Below, piece by piece: positions 24,491 through 31,831 of a DNA stretch of 33,569 nt. The position numbers and the translations under genes are program-made. The DNA is from Vicinamibacterales bacterium (GTDB lineage Bacteria; Acidobacteriota; Vicinamibacteria; Vicinamibacterales; JAMQPK01). The stretch covers positions 1 through 33,569 of the forward strand of contig JAMQPK010000090.1 of NCBI GenBank assembly GCA_023717525.1, in the 5' to 3' direction. The notes beneath the pieces are model-generated. The model saw only the letters and a program-made list of their open reading frames with translations. It was not told the origin of the DNA and did not search any database. The stretch's first letter is position 1. Each line of letters begins with the position of its first letter.

Positions 24491-24985
24491 TCAGAACTCT
24501 TTCTCTCGCCGAATCGGGTTGCCCATCAATTCTTCAAGTTGGAATGCATGCCGGATTGGATGCATGACGGCGTGCTCCAACATCGCATCGATGCAATAGC
24601 GCGTCTGCCAGCGCGATGCGTATTCGGGCGACTCCAACCGATCATCGCCGACGTCCTGCAGAGGTGTCCGCCATCGCTCCAGTAGATGCTCCATGTAGCT
24701 TTCTGGATCCTGCGACAGGACAGCTGGCTCTGGTGCTATTCGAATCTCGGGATCGGGCAACTCCAGCATTTCACACATCCATGTCATGTAGCCACGCGCC
24801 GCATTGAGGACGTGACGGAGCAACGTGTCGAGGGTCGTGTATGCGGGATCTGCGGTCTCGGGCAGCACGACTGACCCTGCGTGTGCCTGCCTCCAGACGA
24901 TGAGAAACCGGCGCAGGTGCGCGTCGTGCAACAGCACCAGCGCTCTGACAGCCCGAGAACGATAGGTGAGATCAGGTGAGATCAT
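24491..24985 (-). CDS. DinB-like four-helix-bundle protein
   Basis: A 164-residue protein from ATG 24985; the frame runs on to 25060 but a probable -10 box lies within that extension. Four amphipathic helices are predicted. Histidines in VLLHDAHL, LLRHVLNAARGY and LEHAVMHPIRHAFQLEEL sit where DinB/YfiT proteins place the metal-binding triad. Members of this superfamily are often thiol-dependent (bacillithiol or mycothiol) transferases, but most are uncharacterised. Cotranscribed with the HEAT/propeller gene. Soluble and without signal, unlike its partner. An unusually short leader is predicted. Confidence 0.72.
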   Translation of the reverse strand: MISPDLTYRSRAVRALVLLHDAHLRRFLIVWRQAHAGSVVLPETADPAYTTLDTLLRHVLNAARGYMTWMCEMLELPDPEIRIAPEPAVLSQDPESYMEHLLERWRTPLQDVGDDRLESPEYASRWQTRYCIDAMLEHAVMHPIRHAFQLEELMGNPIRREKEF

Positions 24986-24994
24986 ACGAGAACT

Positions 24995-25023
24995 ACTATA
25001 ATTGCCGGCACCCGAAGCCCCAA
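24995..25023 (-). promoter_or_regulatory. Divergent overlapping promoter elements
   Basis: On the minus strand TTGGGG (25023-25018), 17 bp, TATAGT (25000-24995) would start transcription about 3 bases before the DinB-like ATG, an almost leaderless mRNA. On the plus strand TATAAT (24997-25002) precedes the aldolase ATG by 30 bp. The two -10 boxes share four bases, so only one direction could be used at a time. Motif reading only. Confidence 0.45.
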
Positions 25024-25031
25024 GGAGCCCT

Positions 25032-25883
25032 ATGCCAGTCGCCTCTCTGCCGGAAATCATGGACCGTGCGTTTCGAAAACGCTACGGAGTTGCCGCCTTC
25101 AACACCGTCGATGACATCACCATGCACGGGGTCATCAAGGCGGCCGAGCAATCCAAATCGCCGCTCATCATTCAGATCTCCGTCAAGACGGTGAAGTTCT
25201 GGGGCGCGAAGGTTGTCAAGGACATGTTTACCGAGATGGCCGGCCGGGCCACCGTGCCTGTCACCCTGCACCTCGATCACTGCCCCGATCCCCAGGTGGC
25301 CAGGTCCTGCCTCGAAGTCGGCTGGAACTCCGTGTTGTTCGATGGGTCAGGTCTGAGCTTCGATGAGAATTTCCAGCACACCAGAGAGATCGTGAAGTTC
25401 GCCAGCCAGTTCGGCGCCAGCGTCGAGGGAGAGGTCGTGGCGGTGGCCGGTGTCGAAGACGGCATGGGAAGCGAATCCGAAGGAGATCTCCTGCCCATTG
25501 AAAGGGAACTCGATTTCATCAAGGAAACCGGGATCTACTGCTACGCGCCACCGATTGGCACGGCGCACGGGTTCTACAAGGCCGCGCCCACGATTCGTTA
25601 CGATCGAATGCAGCAACTCGTCGAGGCGACGGGGATGCCGATGGTGCTTCATGGCGGCACCGGCCTGACCCACGACGTTTACACGCGCTTGATTGCCCTC
25701 GGAGCGGCGAAGGTCAACATCTCGACCCAACTCAAGAAGACCTACGCCGACGGATTTCGCACCTACCTCGAGAAGAACCCGAGCCAGTACGATCCTCTGA
25801 AATTGATCGGCGCGGTCCAGAACGACGTCACGGCCATGGCCCGCGGGCTCTTCACTATCTTTGGGAGCGAAGGACAGGCGTGA
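25032..25883 (+). CDS. Class II ketose-bisphosphate aldolase (Fba/KbaY/GatY family)
   Basis: A 283-residue zinc aldolase, cleaving a ketose (bis)phosphate to dihydroxyacetone phosphate and an aldehyde. ATG 25032 follows AAGGAG; an extension to 25002 would start in the promoter. RYGVAAFNTVDD is the N-terminal hallmark. Asp82 is the catalytic acid and His83 a zinc ligand in LHLDHC; the other zinc ligands are His179 (IGTAHGFY) and His207 (LHGGTG). These positions match the short GatY/KbaY-type enzymes to within one residue. Substrate could be fructose-1,6-, tagatose-1,6-bisphosphate or another ketose phosphate. It begins the cluster with a CbbY-like phosphatase and a dihydroxyacetone-kinase pair, suggesting a dedicated sugar route. 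Its stop overlaps the next start by 4 bases. Confidence 0.9.
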   Translation: MPVASLPEIMDRAFRKRYGVAAFNTVDDITMHGVIKAAEQSKSPLIIQISVKTVKFWGAKVVKDMFTEMAGRATVPVTLHLDHCPDPQVARSCLEVGWNSVLFDGSGLSFDENFQHTREIVKFASQFGASVEGEVVAVAGVEDGMGSESEGDLLPIERELDFIKETGIYCYAPPIGTAHGFYKAAPTIRYDRMQQLVEATGMPMVLHGGTGLTHDVYTRLIALGAAKVNISTQLKKTYADGFRTYLEKNPSQYDPLKLIGAVQNDVTAMARGLFTIFGSEGQA

Positions 25884-26662
25884 AACGGGCGTTGCTGTTC
25901 GATTGTGACGGTGTGCTCGCCGACACGGAGCGCGACGGACACCTCGTTGCGTTCAACCGGATGTGGCGCGAACAGGGCGTCAACTGGCAATGGACGCTCG
26001 CACAGTACGCCGTCAAGCTCAAGATCGGCGGAGGTAAAGAACGCCTGGCCAGCCTCGCTCGCGACGAGGATTTTCGCGCCGCCTATCAGGTGCCCTCATC
26101 TGAAGACGAGTGGATGGCCACCGTGGGAGTCTGGCACCGGCGGAAAAGCGAGATTTTCAAGGAGCTCGTCGCTTCCGGGGCCATTCCGGGACGTCCGGGT
26201 GTGCGGCGGCTCTCGAAGGAAGCGCTGACCGCCGGATGGACGCTTGCGGTGTGCTCGACGTCGGCGCTCGCATCGGTGCAGGCCGTTCTGGCACACGCCG
26301 TCGGAGCGGAAATCAGCCGTCAGTTCACCGGAGTCTTCGCAGGCGACATCGTGCCCGCGAAAAAACCAGCTCCAGACATTTACTACTACGCGGCCGCACA
26401 GCTCGGCATCGAACCGAAGCACTGCGTGGTCGTAGAGGACTCGAGAAACGGATTGCTGGCAGCCATCGCGGCCGGAATGCCCTGCATCATCACGGTGAAC
26501 GGCCTCACCGAGCACGAACACTTCGCGGAAGCGGCTATCGTGCTCTCGAGTCTCGGCGACGCCGGCGGCGAGCAGGCACGGGTGATCGAGAATCACTCCA
26601 GGGCGAACCCCTCCGGCGTCTTCACGGCCGCCGATCTCGACGGGATCTGGGCATGGACATGA
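25880..26662 (+). CDS. HAD-family phosphatase (CbbY-like)
   Basis: A 260-residue haloacid-dehalogenase phosphatase starting at GTG 25880 (GTGA overlap with the aldolase). Motif I is FDCDGVLADTE with nucleophile Asp9 and acid/base Asp11, motif II is AVCSTS, motif III is the Lys in PAKKPAPDIYY, and motif IV is VVVEDSRNG. The cap region (ERDGHLVAFNRMWREQGVNW, then KIGGGKERL) is like CbbY, a phosphatase that removes xylulose-1,5-bisphosphate, a Rubisco inhibitor. No Rubisco gene is present here, so a sugar bisphosphate made or misused by the neighbouring aldolase and kinase is a better guess. Tightly coupled to both neighbours. Confidence 0.9.
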   Translation: MKRALLFDCDGVLADTERDGHLVAFNRMWREQGVNWQWTLAQYAVKLKIGGGKERLASLARDEDFRAAYQVPSSEDEWMATVGVWHRRKSEIFKELVASGAIPGRPGVRRLSKEALTAGWTLAVCSTSALASVQAVLAHAVGAEISRQFTGVFAGDIVPAKKPAPDIYYYAAAQLGIEPKHCVVVEDSRNGLLAAIAAGMPCIITVNGLTEHEHFAEAAIVLSSLGDAGGEQARVIENHSRANPSGVFTAADLDGIWAWT

Positions 26663-27324
26663 CGAGTCTGGAAATCACGGAGCTGGTCGTCAGAACGATT
26701 GCGGAGACGGCCATCGAAAACGAGATTTACTTCGCGGAACTTGACGGAGTTGTGGGCGACGGCGACTTCGGCATCTCGCTCGCGAGCGGATTCAACAAGC
26801 TCGTGGATCAATGGGACACGCTCGATCGCAGCAGCCCGGGCAGTGTGCTGAAGGGTGTGTCGATGGTGATCGCCAGCCGGGTCGGCGGCGTGTCGGGCGC
26901 GCTCTGGGGAACGGCTTTCCTGCGCGCGGGCGCGACAGCCGGCGCCAAACAGGAACTGACTCGCGAAGACGTCGTGGCGATGCTGGCGGCGGCGGTTGAA
27001 GGCATGAAGAAGCGCGGACAATCGGACCTCGGCGACAAGACGCTGCTCGATGCCTTTGTGCCCGCCAAAGACGAACTGGCGAGCGTGTTCGCCGGCGGTG
27101 GTTCGACGCTCGAGGCGCTCAAACGAGCCAGCCTCGTCGCGCGGCAGAAAACTGAAGAAATCAAGCCGTGGATTGCCAAGCGCGGCCGTGCCTCGTATAC
27201 GGGCGAACGGAGCTGCGGCTCGTACGACGCGGGCTCGATTGCGATTGCGGTGATGGCAGAACGGATTGCCGAAGCCTGGGAACGAGCTTCGGTTTCAGCT
27301 AACGGACAAGGGAGCGCCAAATGA
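26659..27324 (+). CDS. dhaL: Dihydroxyacetone kinase ADP/ATP-binding subunit (DhaL)
   Basis: A 221-residue all-helical phosphoryl-carrier domain. ATG 26659 overlaps the phosphatase stop (ATGA); ATG 26653 is possible. The two-magnesium site is visible: Asp29 in AELDGVVGDGDFG, Asp34 and Asp36. The residue after the second GD pair is Phe37 where the family usually has His (GDGDHG or GDADHG). GGVSGALWGTAFLRAG and the C-terminal region GDKTLLDAFVPA and CGSYDAGS match DhaL. There is no DhaM phosphotransfer protein nearby, so ATP is the likely donor as in single-chain eukaryotic-type kinases. Works with the adjacent DhaK. Confidence 0.9.
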   Translation: MTSLEITELVVRTIAETAIENEIYFAELDGVVGDGDFGISLASGFNKLVDQWDTLDRSSPGSVLKGVSMVIASRVGGVSGALWGTAFLRAGATAGAKQELTREDVVAMLAAAVEGMKKRGQSDLGDKTLLDAFVPAKDELASVFAGGGSTLEALKRASLVARQKTEEIKPWIAKRGRASYTGERSCGSYDAGSIAIAVMAERIAEAWERASVSANGQGSAK

Positions 27325-28349
27325 AGAAGTTCGTCAACGACCCCAAGCAGTTTGTGCCAGAAATGTTGAAAGGGATCGCGCTCGCGAATCCCGGCCTCGT
27401 CAAGTACGTCCCGGAATTCAACCTCATCATGAGAACCGATTCCCCCAGCAGCAATCGCGTCTCGATTATTCAGGGGTCCGGCTCCGGGCACGAGCCGGCC
27501 CACGTCATGATCGTGGGAAAGGGCATGCTGGACGGCGCGTGTCCGGGTGACGTGTTCGCCGCTCCGCCAATGGACTACGTCGTCGGTGCTTCGAAGCTGC
27601 TCAACAGCCCGAAGGGCATTCTGCACATCGTCAATAACTACAGCGGCGATCGCATGGCGTTCGAAATGGCCAACGAGATGCTCGATGCCGACGGCGTCGT
27701 CGTCAAGACGCTCTTCGTGGACGATGATGTGGCGGTGCAGAACAGCACCTGGACCGTGGGCCGACGGGGAGTCGCAGGGAATTTCTTCGTCATCAAGGCG
27801 GTGGGCGCAGCGGCGGAAAAGGGCGCGTCGCTCGACGAGCTTCTCGCGCTCGGTCAACGCGTGAACGCGAATACCAGATCGATGGGCGTGGCTCTATCAG
27901 GCTGCACGCCTCCCGCGAAGGGACAGCCGATTTTCACGCTCGCCGAGGATGAAATTGAAATGGGAGTCGGCATCCATGGCGAGCCTGGCCGGGCGCGCAA
28001 GAAGCTCGTGACCGCCAACGAAATGGTCGATGAGATGCTCGCCGCGATTCTGAGCGACAAGAAACCGACCACGGGCGACGAACGTGCCGAGCCCATCGCC
28101 AAGAGCGGCGATGAGGTGGCGCTCATGGTGAACGGGCTGGGAGGGACGCCCATCTCCGAGCTCTACCTGGTCTACGGCCACGCTCATCAGCAACTCGAGA
28201 AACAGGGCATCAAGATCTGGCGCAGCTACGTCGGCGAGTATTGCACGTCACTCGAAATGGCGGGCCTGTCGATTACGCTCAGCCGGGTTGATGACGAACT
28301 CAAGAAGCTTTATCTGTCCCCAGTGGATGTGCCAGTCCGCGTCTTCTAG
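27321..28349 (+). CDS. dhaK: Dihydroxyacetone kinase substrate-binding subunit (DhaK)
   Basis: A 342-residue subunit holding the ketose covalently. ATG 27321 overlaps the dhaL stop by 4 bases. The catalytic histidine that forms a hemiaminal with the substrate carbonyl is His219 in MGVGIHGEPGR (His218 in E. coli). The second histidine is in GSGSGHEPAH, and the Asp in NNYSGDRMAFEMA completes the active site. NGLGGTPISELYLVYG marks the C-terminal domain. So the protein appears active. The family includes kinases for erythrulose and other short ketoses as well as dihydroxyacetone, and the neighbouring aldolase and phosphatase make a wider sugar or polyol route possible. Confidence 0.93.
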   Translation: MKKFVNDPKQFVPEMLKGIALANPGLVKYVPEFNLIMRTDSPSSNRVSIIQGSGSGHEPAHVMIVGKGMLDGACPGDVFAAPPMDYVVGASKLLNSPKGILHIVNNYSGDRMAFEMANEMLDADGVVVKTLFVDDDVAVQNSTWTVGRRGVAGNFFVIKAVGAAAEKGASLDELLALGQRVNANTRSMGVALSGCTPPAKGQPIFTLAEDEIEMGVGIHGEPGRARKKLVTANEMVDEMLAAILSDKKPTTGDERAEPIAKSGDEVALMVNGLGGTPISELYLVYGHAHQQLEKQGIKIWRSYVGEYCTSLEMAGLSITLSRVDDELKKLYLSPVDVPVRVF

Positions 28350-28355
28350 GACGCT

Positions 28356-29663
28356 ATGAAGTCGCCGTACTTGAGCCTGACGCAGTGGTTGTGGGTCGCG
28401 CTCGGCGTGGCGCTGCTCGTCACGGCGCTGACCTTTCTGTTCACCCCGCCGCTGCCGCAGCGCACCATGGTGATGGCGACGGGTCCCGAGGGCGGCGCCT
28501 ACGCGGCGCTGGGACAGAAATACCAGGAAATCCTGAGCCGTCAGAACGTTCGGCTCGAGTTGCTCGCCACCAACGGGTCGGTGGAGAACATCGAACGGCT
28601 GCGCAACTCGCAGGATGGCGTCAGCGTGGCGTTCGTCCAGGGCGGCACCACGAGCAGGGCCGAAGCGCCGGAGCTGGTGTCGTTGGGCACGCTCTTCTAC
28701 GAGCCGTTCTGGGTCTTCTCGCGTGTGCAGCCGCAGAATGTGCCGGGCGGCGCAACCAAGGCGGGCATGCGGGTCTCGTTCGGCCCGGCGGGCAGCGGAA
28801 CCGCGAAAATCTCACACGAACTGGCCGCCGCGATGGGCCTCGACCTTAGCCGAACCGAGGTGCTCGAGCTCAGTCCGGCCGATGCCGGTGAGCGGCTTCT
28901 GAAGGGCGAGCTGGATCTGGTCTGCATCGTCGCCGCGTGGGATGCGCCGATCGTCCGAAGGCTCCTGCTCGACCGCTCCGTACAGGTTCGCGACTGGCCC
29001 CGCGCTAGCGCGCACGTGGCACTGCGCCCGTATCTCAGCAAGCTCGTGCTCCCAAGGGGACTCGCCGACCTCGCCAGCGATCGACCGCCGGTGGATGTCA
29101 CGATCCTCGCGGCCAAGACCAGCCTTGTCGTGCGCAGCGATCTGCATCCAGCGCTCCAGTACCTGTTGCTCGAGACCGCGTCCGAGGTGCACGGCGGTCC
29201 CAGCATATTCAACAAGGCCGGCGAGTTTCCGGCGGCGGCATCCGACGGCCTGCCGCTGAGCGAGCCCGTGCGCGAGTATTACCAGAGCGGCCGGCCGTTC
29301 CTGCAGCGCTACTTCCGGTTCTGGGCGGCGGCACTGGTATCTCGCATGTTGCTCGTGCTGATACCGGTCATCGGAATTCTCTATCCGCTGTTCCGGGTGC
29401 TGCCGGCGGCCTACGGCTGGGGCATGCAGCACCGCATCTTCCGGCTCTATGGCGAGCTGAAGGTGCTCGAAATGGAGTTCGAGGCGGAAAGCGGCGGTCC
29501 GCCGCCCGCGCTCGACGAACGGCTCGGCCGGCTGGAGCGCCGCGCGGATCGGATGCGCGTGCCGCTCAGGTTTGCGCCCCTGCTCTACAACCTGAAGATG
29601 CACATCGGACTGGTGCGAGAGCGCATGCAAGCCGACAGATCCGTCGGTGATTCGCCAACGTGA
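28356..29663 (+). CDS. Membrane-anchored TAXI-family TRAP solute-binding protein
   Basis: A 435-residue protein starting 6 bp after dhaK. An N-terminal membrane helix (about 11-30, WVALGVALLVTALTFLF) is followed by the ligand-binding fold: MATGPEGGAYAALGQKY, LLATNGSVENIERL, VAFVQGGT, GMRVSFGPAGSGTAKIS, typical of TAXI receptors (bacterial TRAP systems). A second membrane helix (about 330-352, MLLVLIPVIGILYPLF) and an about 80-residue charged, helical cytoplasmic tail follow; these are not part of ordinary soluble receptors. No TRAP permease gene is seen in the window. It could sense a ligand and signal inward rather than deliver it, but that is inference. Probably the fifth gene of the aldolase/kinase operon. 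Confidence 0.85.
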   Translation: MKSPYLSLTQWLWVALGVALLVTALTFLFTPPLPQRTMVMATGPEGGAYAALGQKYQEILSRQNVRLELLATNGSVENIERLRNSQDGVSVAFVQGGTTSRAEAPELVSLGTLFYEPFWVFSRVQPQNVPGGATKAGMRVSFGPAGSGTAKISHELAAAMGLDLSRTEVLELSPADAGERLLKGELDLVCIVAAWDAPIVRRLLLDRSVQVRDWPRASAHVALRPYLSKLVLPRGLADLASDRPPVDVTILAAKTSLVVRSDLHPALQYLLLETASEVHGGPSIFNKAGEFPAAASDGLPLSEPVREYYQSGRPFLQRYFRFWAAALVSRMLLVLIPVIGILYPLFRVLPAAYGWGMQHRIFRLYGELKVLEMEFEAESGGPPPALDERLGRLERRADRMRVPLRFAPLLYNLKMHIGLVRERMQADRSVGDSPT

Positions 29664-29751
29664 CGTGCGACTTGACACCCGGTCGGCGTCCAGAGGAGAC
29701 TCCGCTCGAAGATCCGAAGAGAGCCCCCGCAACTTCGTAAGGAGAGTCCCA

Positions 29752-30630
29752 ATGCAGAAGCTCGTCGAAAGTGTAAAAGACACAATCATCGGCACCATTA
29801 AAGGCACGGGCGAGATCGTCAATGCTGTCACCGAGACCGTCAGCGGCTCGCTTGCGACGGCGTTGAAGGGCACAGGAACGATCGGGAAGGCGCTGACCGA
29901 AGCCGTGGCCGACGTGTCGAGCGGTGTGATCCAGGGCACGTCTCAGGTTGGCGGGAACCTCGGCCAGGCCACCAAGGGCGCCGTCATCGGCGTGTTGAAG
30001 GGCACAAAGGAAGTCGGCGGTGAAGTTCTTGACGCCGCCAGCTCGACCGTGCAGAACCTCGTCTCGTCGACAGCCAGTGTTGGTGGGGATGTCGGGTCTG
30101 CCGCACAGCACGCGATGGAAGGCGCAATCGAGGGCGCGAAGAGTATCGGCATCAAAGGAGTCGATGCTATTGGAGCGGCCGCATCGGGCGCCATCCGCGG
30201 TGTCGGCAGTGTAAGCGGCGCTGCTACCGACACGACTGCTAATGTCGTGCGCGGGCTCATTAAGGGCGCATCGAACCTGGGCGGCGACCTCGGGTCTGTA
30301 GCCAAAGGCACGATGCTGGGTGTGCTCCGCGGCGCCAAGGACCTCGGCGGTGAAACGACGAAGACCGTGTCGGCGACGGCCGGGAATGTTGTGAAGGCGA
30401 CGGCGGAAGTCGGCGGCGATGTGGCAGGAGTCGCCATGGCCGCGGTGGAAGGCGCCATCCTGGGAGCGAAGGAGATCGGCGTGGACACGGCCGAAGCGGC
30501 ATCGGCGGCGGCGTCCGGCGCGATCAAGGCCGCAGGCGATGTCAGCGCCACCCTTCTCGAACAAGTCCAGAAGGCCGTGACGGGAGTCATCGCTGGCGTG
30601 AAGGTCGTGGTAAAGGAACCGTTCAAATAA
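29752..30630 (+). CDS. Gly/Ala-rich amphipathic-repeat protein, function unknown
   Basis: A 292-residue protein from ATG 29752 with a strong ribosome site TAAGGAG; a longer frame from 29647 is not needed. There are no cysteines, no tryptophan and no signal peptide. About half of the residues are G, A, V or T. A unit of about 110 residues occurs twice (about 57-166 and 167-276). For example GVLKGTKEVGGE (80-91) matches GVLRGAKDLGGE (190-201), and MEGAIEGAKSIG (122-133) matches VEGAILGAKEIG (232-243). Each unit holds G-x-x-x-G-x-K/x-x-G-G amphipathic segments. The look recalls LEA, perilipin/phasin or synuclein-type lipid-surface helices, but this is only analogy. It follows the TAXI gene by 88 bp. 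Confidence 0.85.
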   Translation: MQKLVESVKDTIIGTIKGTGEIVNAVTETVSGSLATALKGTGTIGKALTEAVADVSSGVIQGTSQVGGNLGQATKGAVIGVLKGTKEVGGEVLDAASSTVQNLVSSTASVGGDVGSAAQHAMEGAIEGAKSIGIKGVDAIGAAASGAIRGVGSVSGAATDTTANVVRGLIKGASNLGGDLGSVAKGTMLGVLRGAKDLGGETTKTVSATAGNVVKATAEVGGDVAGVAMAAVEGAILGAKEIGVDTAEAASAAASGAIKAAGDVSATLLEQVQKAVTGVIAGVKVVVKEPFK

Positions 30631-30641
30631 AACGGCGTACG

Positions 30642-31088
30642 CTACGGTTTTTCTACGACGAACTCAATTTTGCTTAAGGCATCATGCTCGCCAGGCAGGT
30701 CCTCCCTGCCGGCGGGCATCTTGTTGAGTTGCAGGATGTAGGCCAGTACCGCAGCCGCGTCCTCCTTGCTCAACGTGCCGGGCGCATCCGCGGGCATCGT
30801 TTCGACAACCCAGTCGAAGAGTTCGGAAACGGGCTGGCTGCTCCAGTTCGCCAGGAACATGTCGCCCACGAGTTTCGGTCCCGAATCCCCGCCATCGAGC
30901 CTGGGGCCGTGACAGCCGATGCAGGATTTGTCCGCGACTTTCTCGCCGCGATACGCCTGTGCCTCGCTGTACACGCCGCTCCAGACCGTTCGCGGCGCCT
31001 GGGCGTGGCCAGCAACCACGAAGGTTACGCACGCCATCCACAACAGGGCCGCTCCCGAGACGAGGCGCGCGCCCGTCAATTGCCGCAC
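30642..31088 (-). CDS. Mono-haem cytochrome c (148 aa)
   Basis: An exported electron carrier with signal peptide (LVSGAALLWMACVTFVVAGHAQ) and haem site CIGCH (Cys56, Cys59, His60). The axial methionine is probably Met98 in VVETMPADAPGTLS. LVGDMFLANWSSQPVSELFDWV and YILQLNKMPAG are typical of small class I cytochromes in Acidobacteria. GTG 31088 overlaps the upstream cytochrome gene by 13 bp; TTG 31079, giving a 4-bp overlap, is also possible, and neither has a good ribosome site. It is the last gene of the DUF1553/DUF1501/cytochrome operon and would pass electrons with the sister cytochrome. It converges on the repeat-protein gene with an 11-bp gap. Confidence 0.9.
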   Translation of the reverse strand: MRQLTGARLVSGAALLWMACVTFVVAGHAQAPRTVWSGVYSEAQAYRGEKVADKSCIGCHGPRLDGGDSGPKLVGDMFLANWSSQPVSELFDWVVETMPADAPGTLSKEDAAAVLAYILQLNKMPAGREDLPGEHDALSKIEFVVEKP

Positions 31089-31831
31089 GTCGCGCTGACC
31101 ATCTGAAGGGCCTGCACGTTAACGCGGATCTCGGCACCGAGGCGCACCATGTAGCCGATCACGCGCACCTTGTGCCCATTGTGCGGCTCCGGGCTGTAGT
31201 GGAAGGCGTCGAGCAGGCGGAAGGTGTACTCTCCGGGACCTTCCGTAACTGCCGGCGTTGGCGCCGCGCCGGCGGCCGGCACGTCGGTTTTTTTCAACTC
31301 CTGCGCGTTGGTGAGCAGCCACGAGCGCGTGGGATCCTGATGGAGGCACCCCACCGCCGTCACGTAGGTGTAATTCGATAGCCCTTCCCCGCCACCGGCG
31401 CCAGGAATCCAGAAATCGCCGGCGGTGTCCCCCGTCAATTCGGCCGCGCCCGAAGGAAAACTGTTCCGCTGCAACACAAACGATGCCGCATCGAGATATT
31501 CCTGGTCGGTCAGTGTTCCAGGTTTCCCCGACGGCATGTCGCGCTTCATCTTGTTGAAGAGCGCGCTCACCTTGGACTCGCCGAAATCCTGGACGAACCT
31601 GGTTCCCACGAGCGGCGCGCCTCTCGCCTCCGCGGTCGCGTTGGCCGATCCGTCCAGCTCCGGCAGATGGCACGTGACGCAGTTGGCCTCGTACACCTTC
31701 CTGCCGCGCTCCGCCTGCTCCGAGCTGTAGGCAGGCTCGCGGACGGTTTTTCGCTTGAGCGCACTCTGTGCCGTCATCCCAACGGCCGCGCAGCATATCG
31801 CCGCCGCGCAGGCAAGGATGCCGCTACGCAA
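31076..31831 (-). CDS. Cytochrome c with extra C-terminal domain (251 aa)
   Basis: A signal peptide (ILACAAAICCAAVGMTAQ) followed by a haem domain with CVTCH (Cys51, Cys54, His55) and probable methionine ligand in MKRDMPSGKPGTLT, ending near residue 125. Then comes a region (TYVTAVGCLHQDPTRSWLLTNA) and a C-terminal domain (GEYTFRLLDAFHYSPEPHNGHKV plus VIGYMVRL), which looks like a small beta-barrel; the pattern G-H-K-V-R-V-x-G is like OB-type folds. The haem and barrel fusion is not a standard cytochrome. The start is TTG 31831, overlapping the DUF1501 stop by 8 bases; no better start is available downstream. It probably receives electrons from exported oxidation reactions. Confidence 0.85.
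   Translation of the reverse strand: MRSGILACAAAICCAAVGMTAQSALKRKTVREPAYSSEQAERGRKVYEANCVTCHLPELDGSANATAEARGAPLVGTRFVQDFGESKVSALFNKMKRDMPSGKPGTLTDQEYLDAASFVLQRNSFPSGAAELTGDTAGDFWIPGAGGGEGLSNYTYVTAVGCLHQDPTRSWLLTNAQELKKTDVPAAGAAPTPAVTEGPGEYTFRLLDAFHYSPEPHNGHKVRVIGYMVRLGAEIRVNVQALQMVSATCGN

Noticed and set aside
25880-26662. Calvin-cycle role for the CbbY-like phosphatase
   Set aside because: No Rubisco or phosphoribulokinase gene is present; the kinase and aldolase neighbours point elsewhere.
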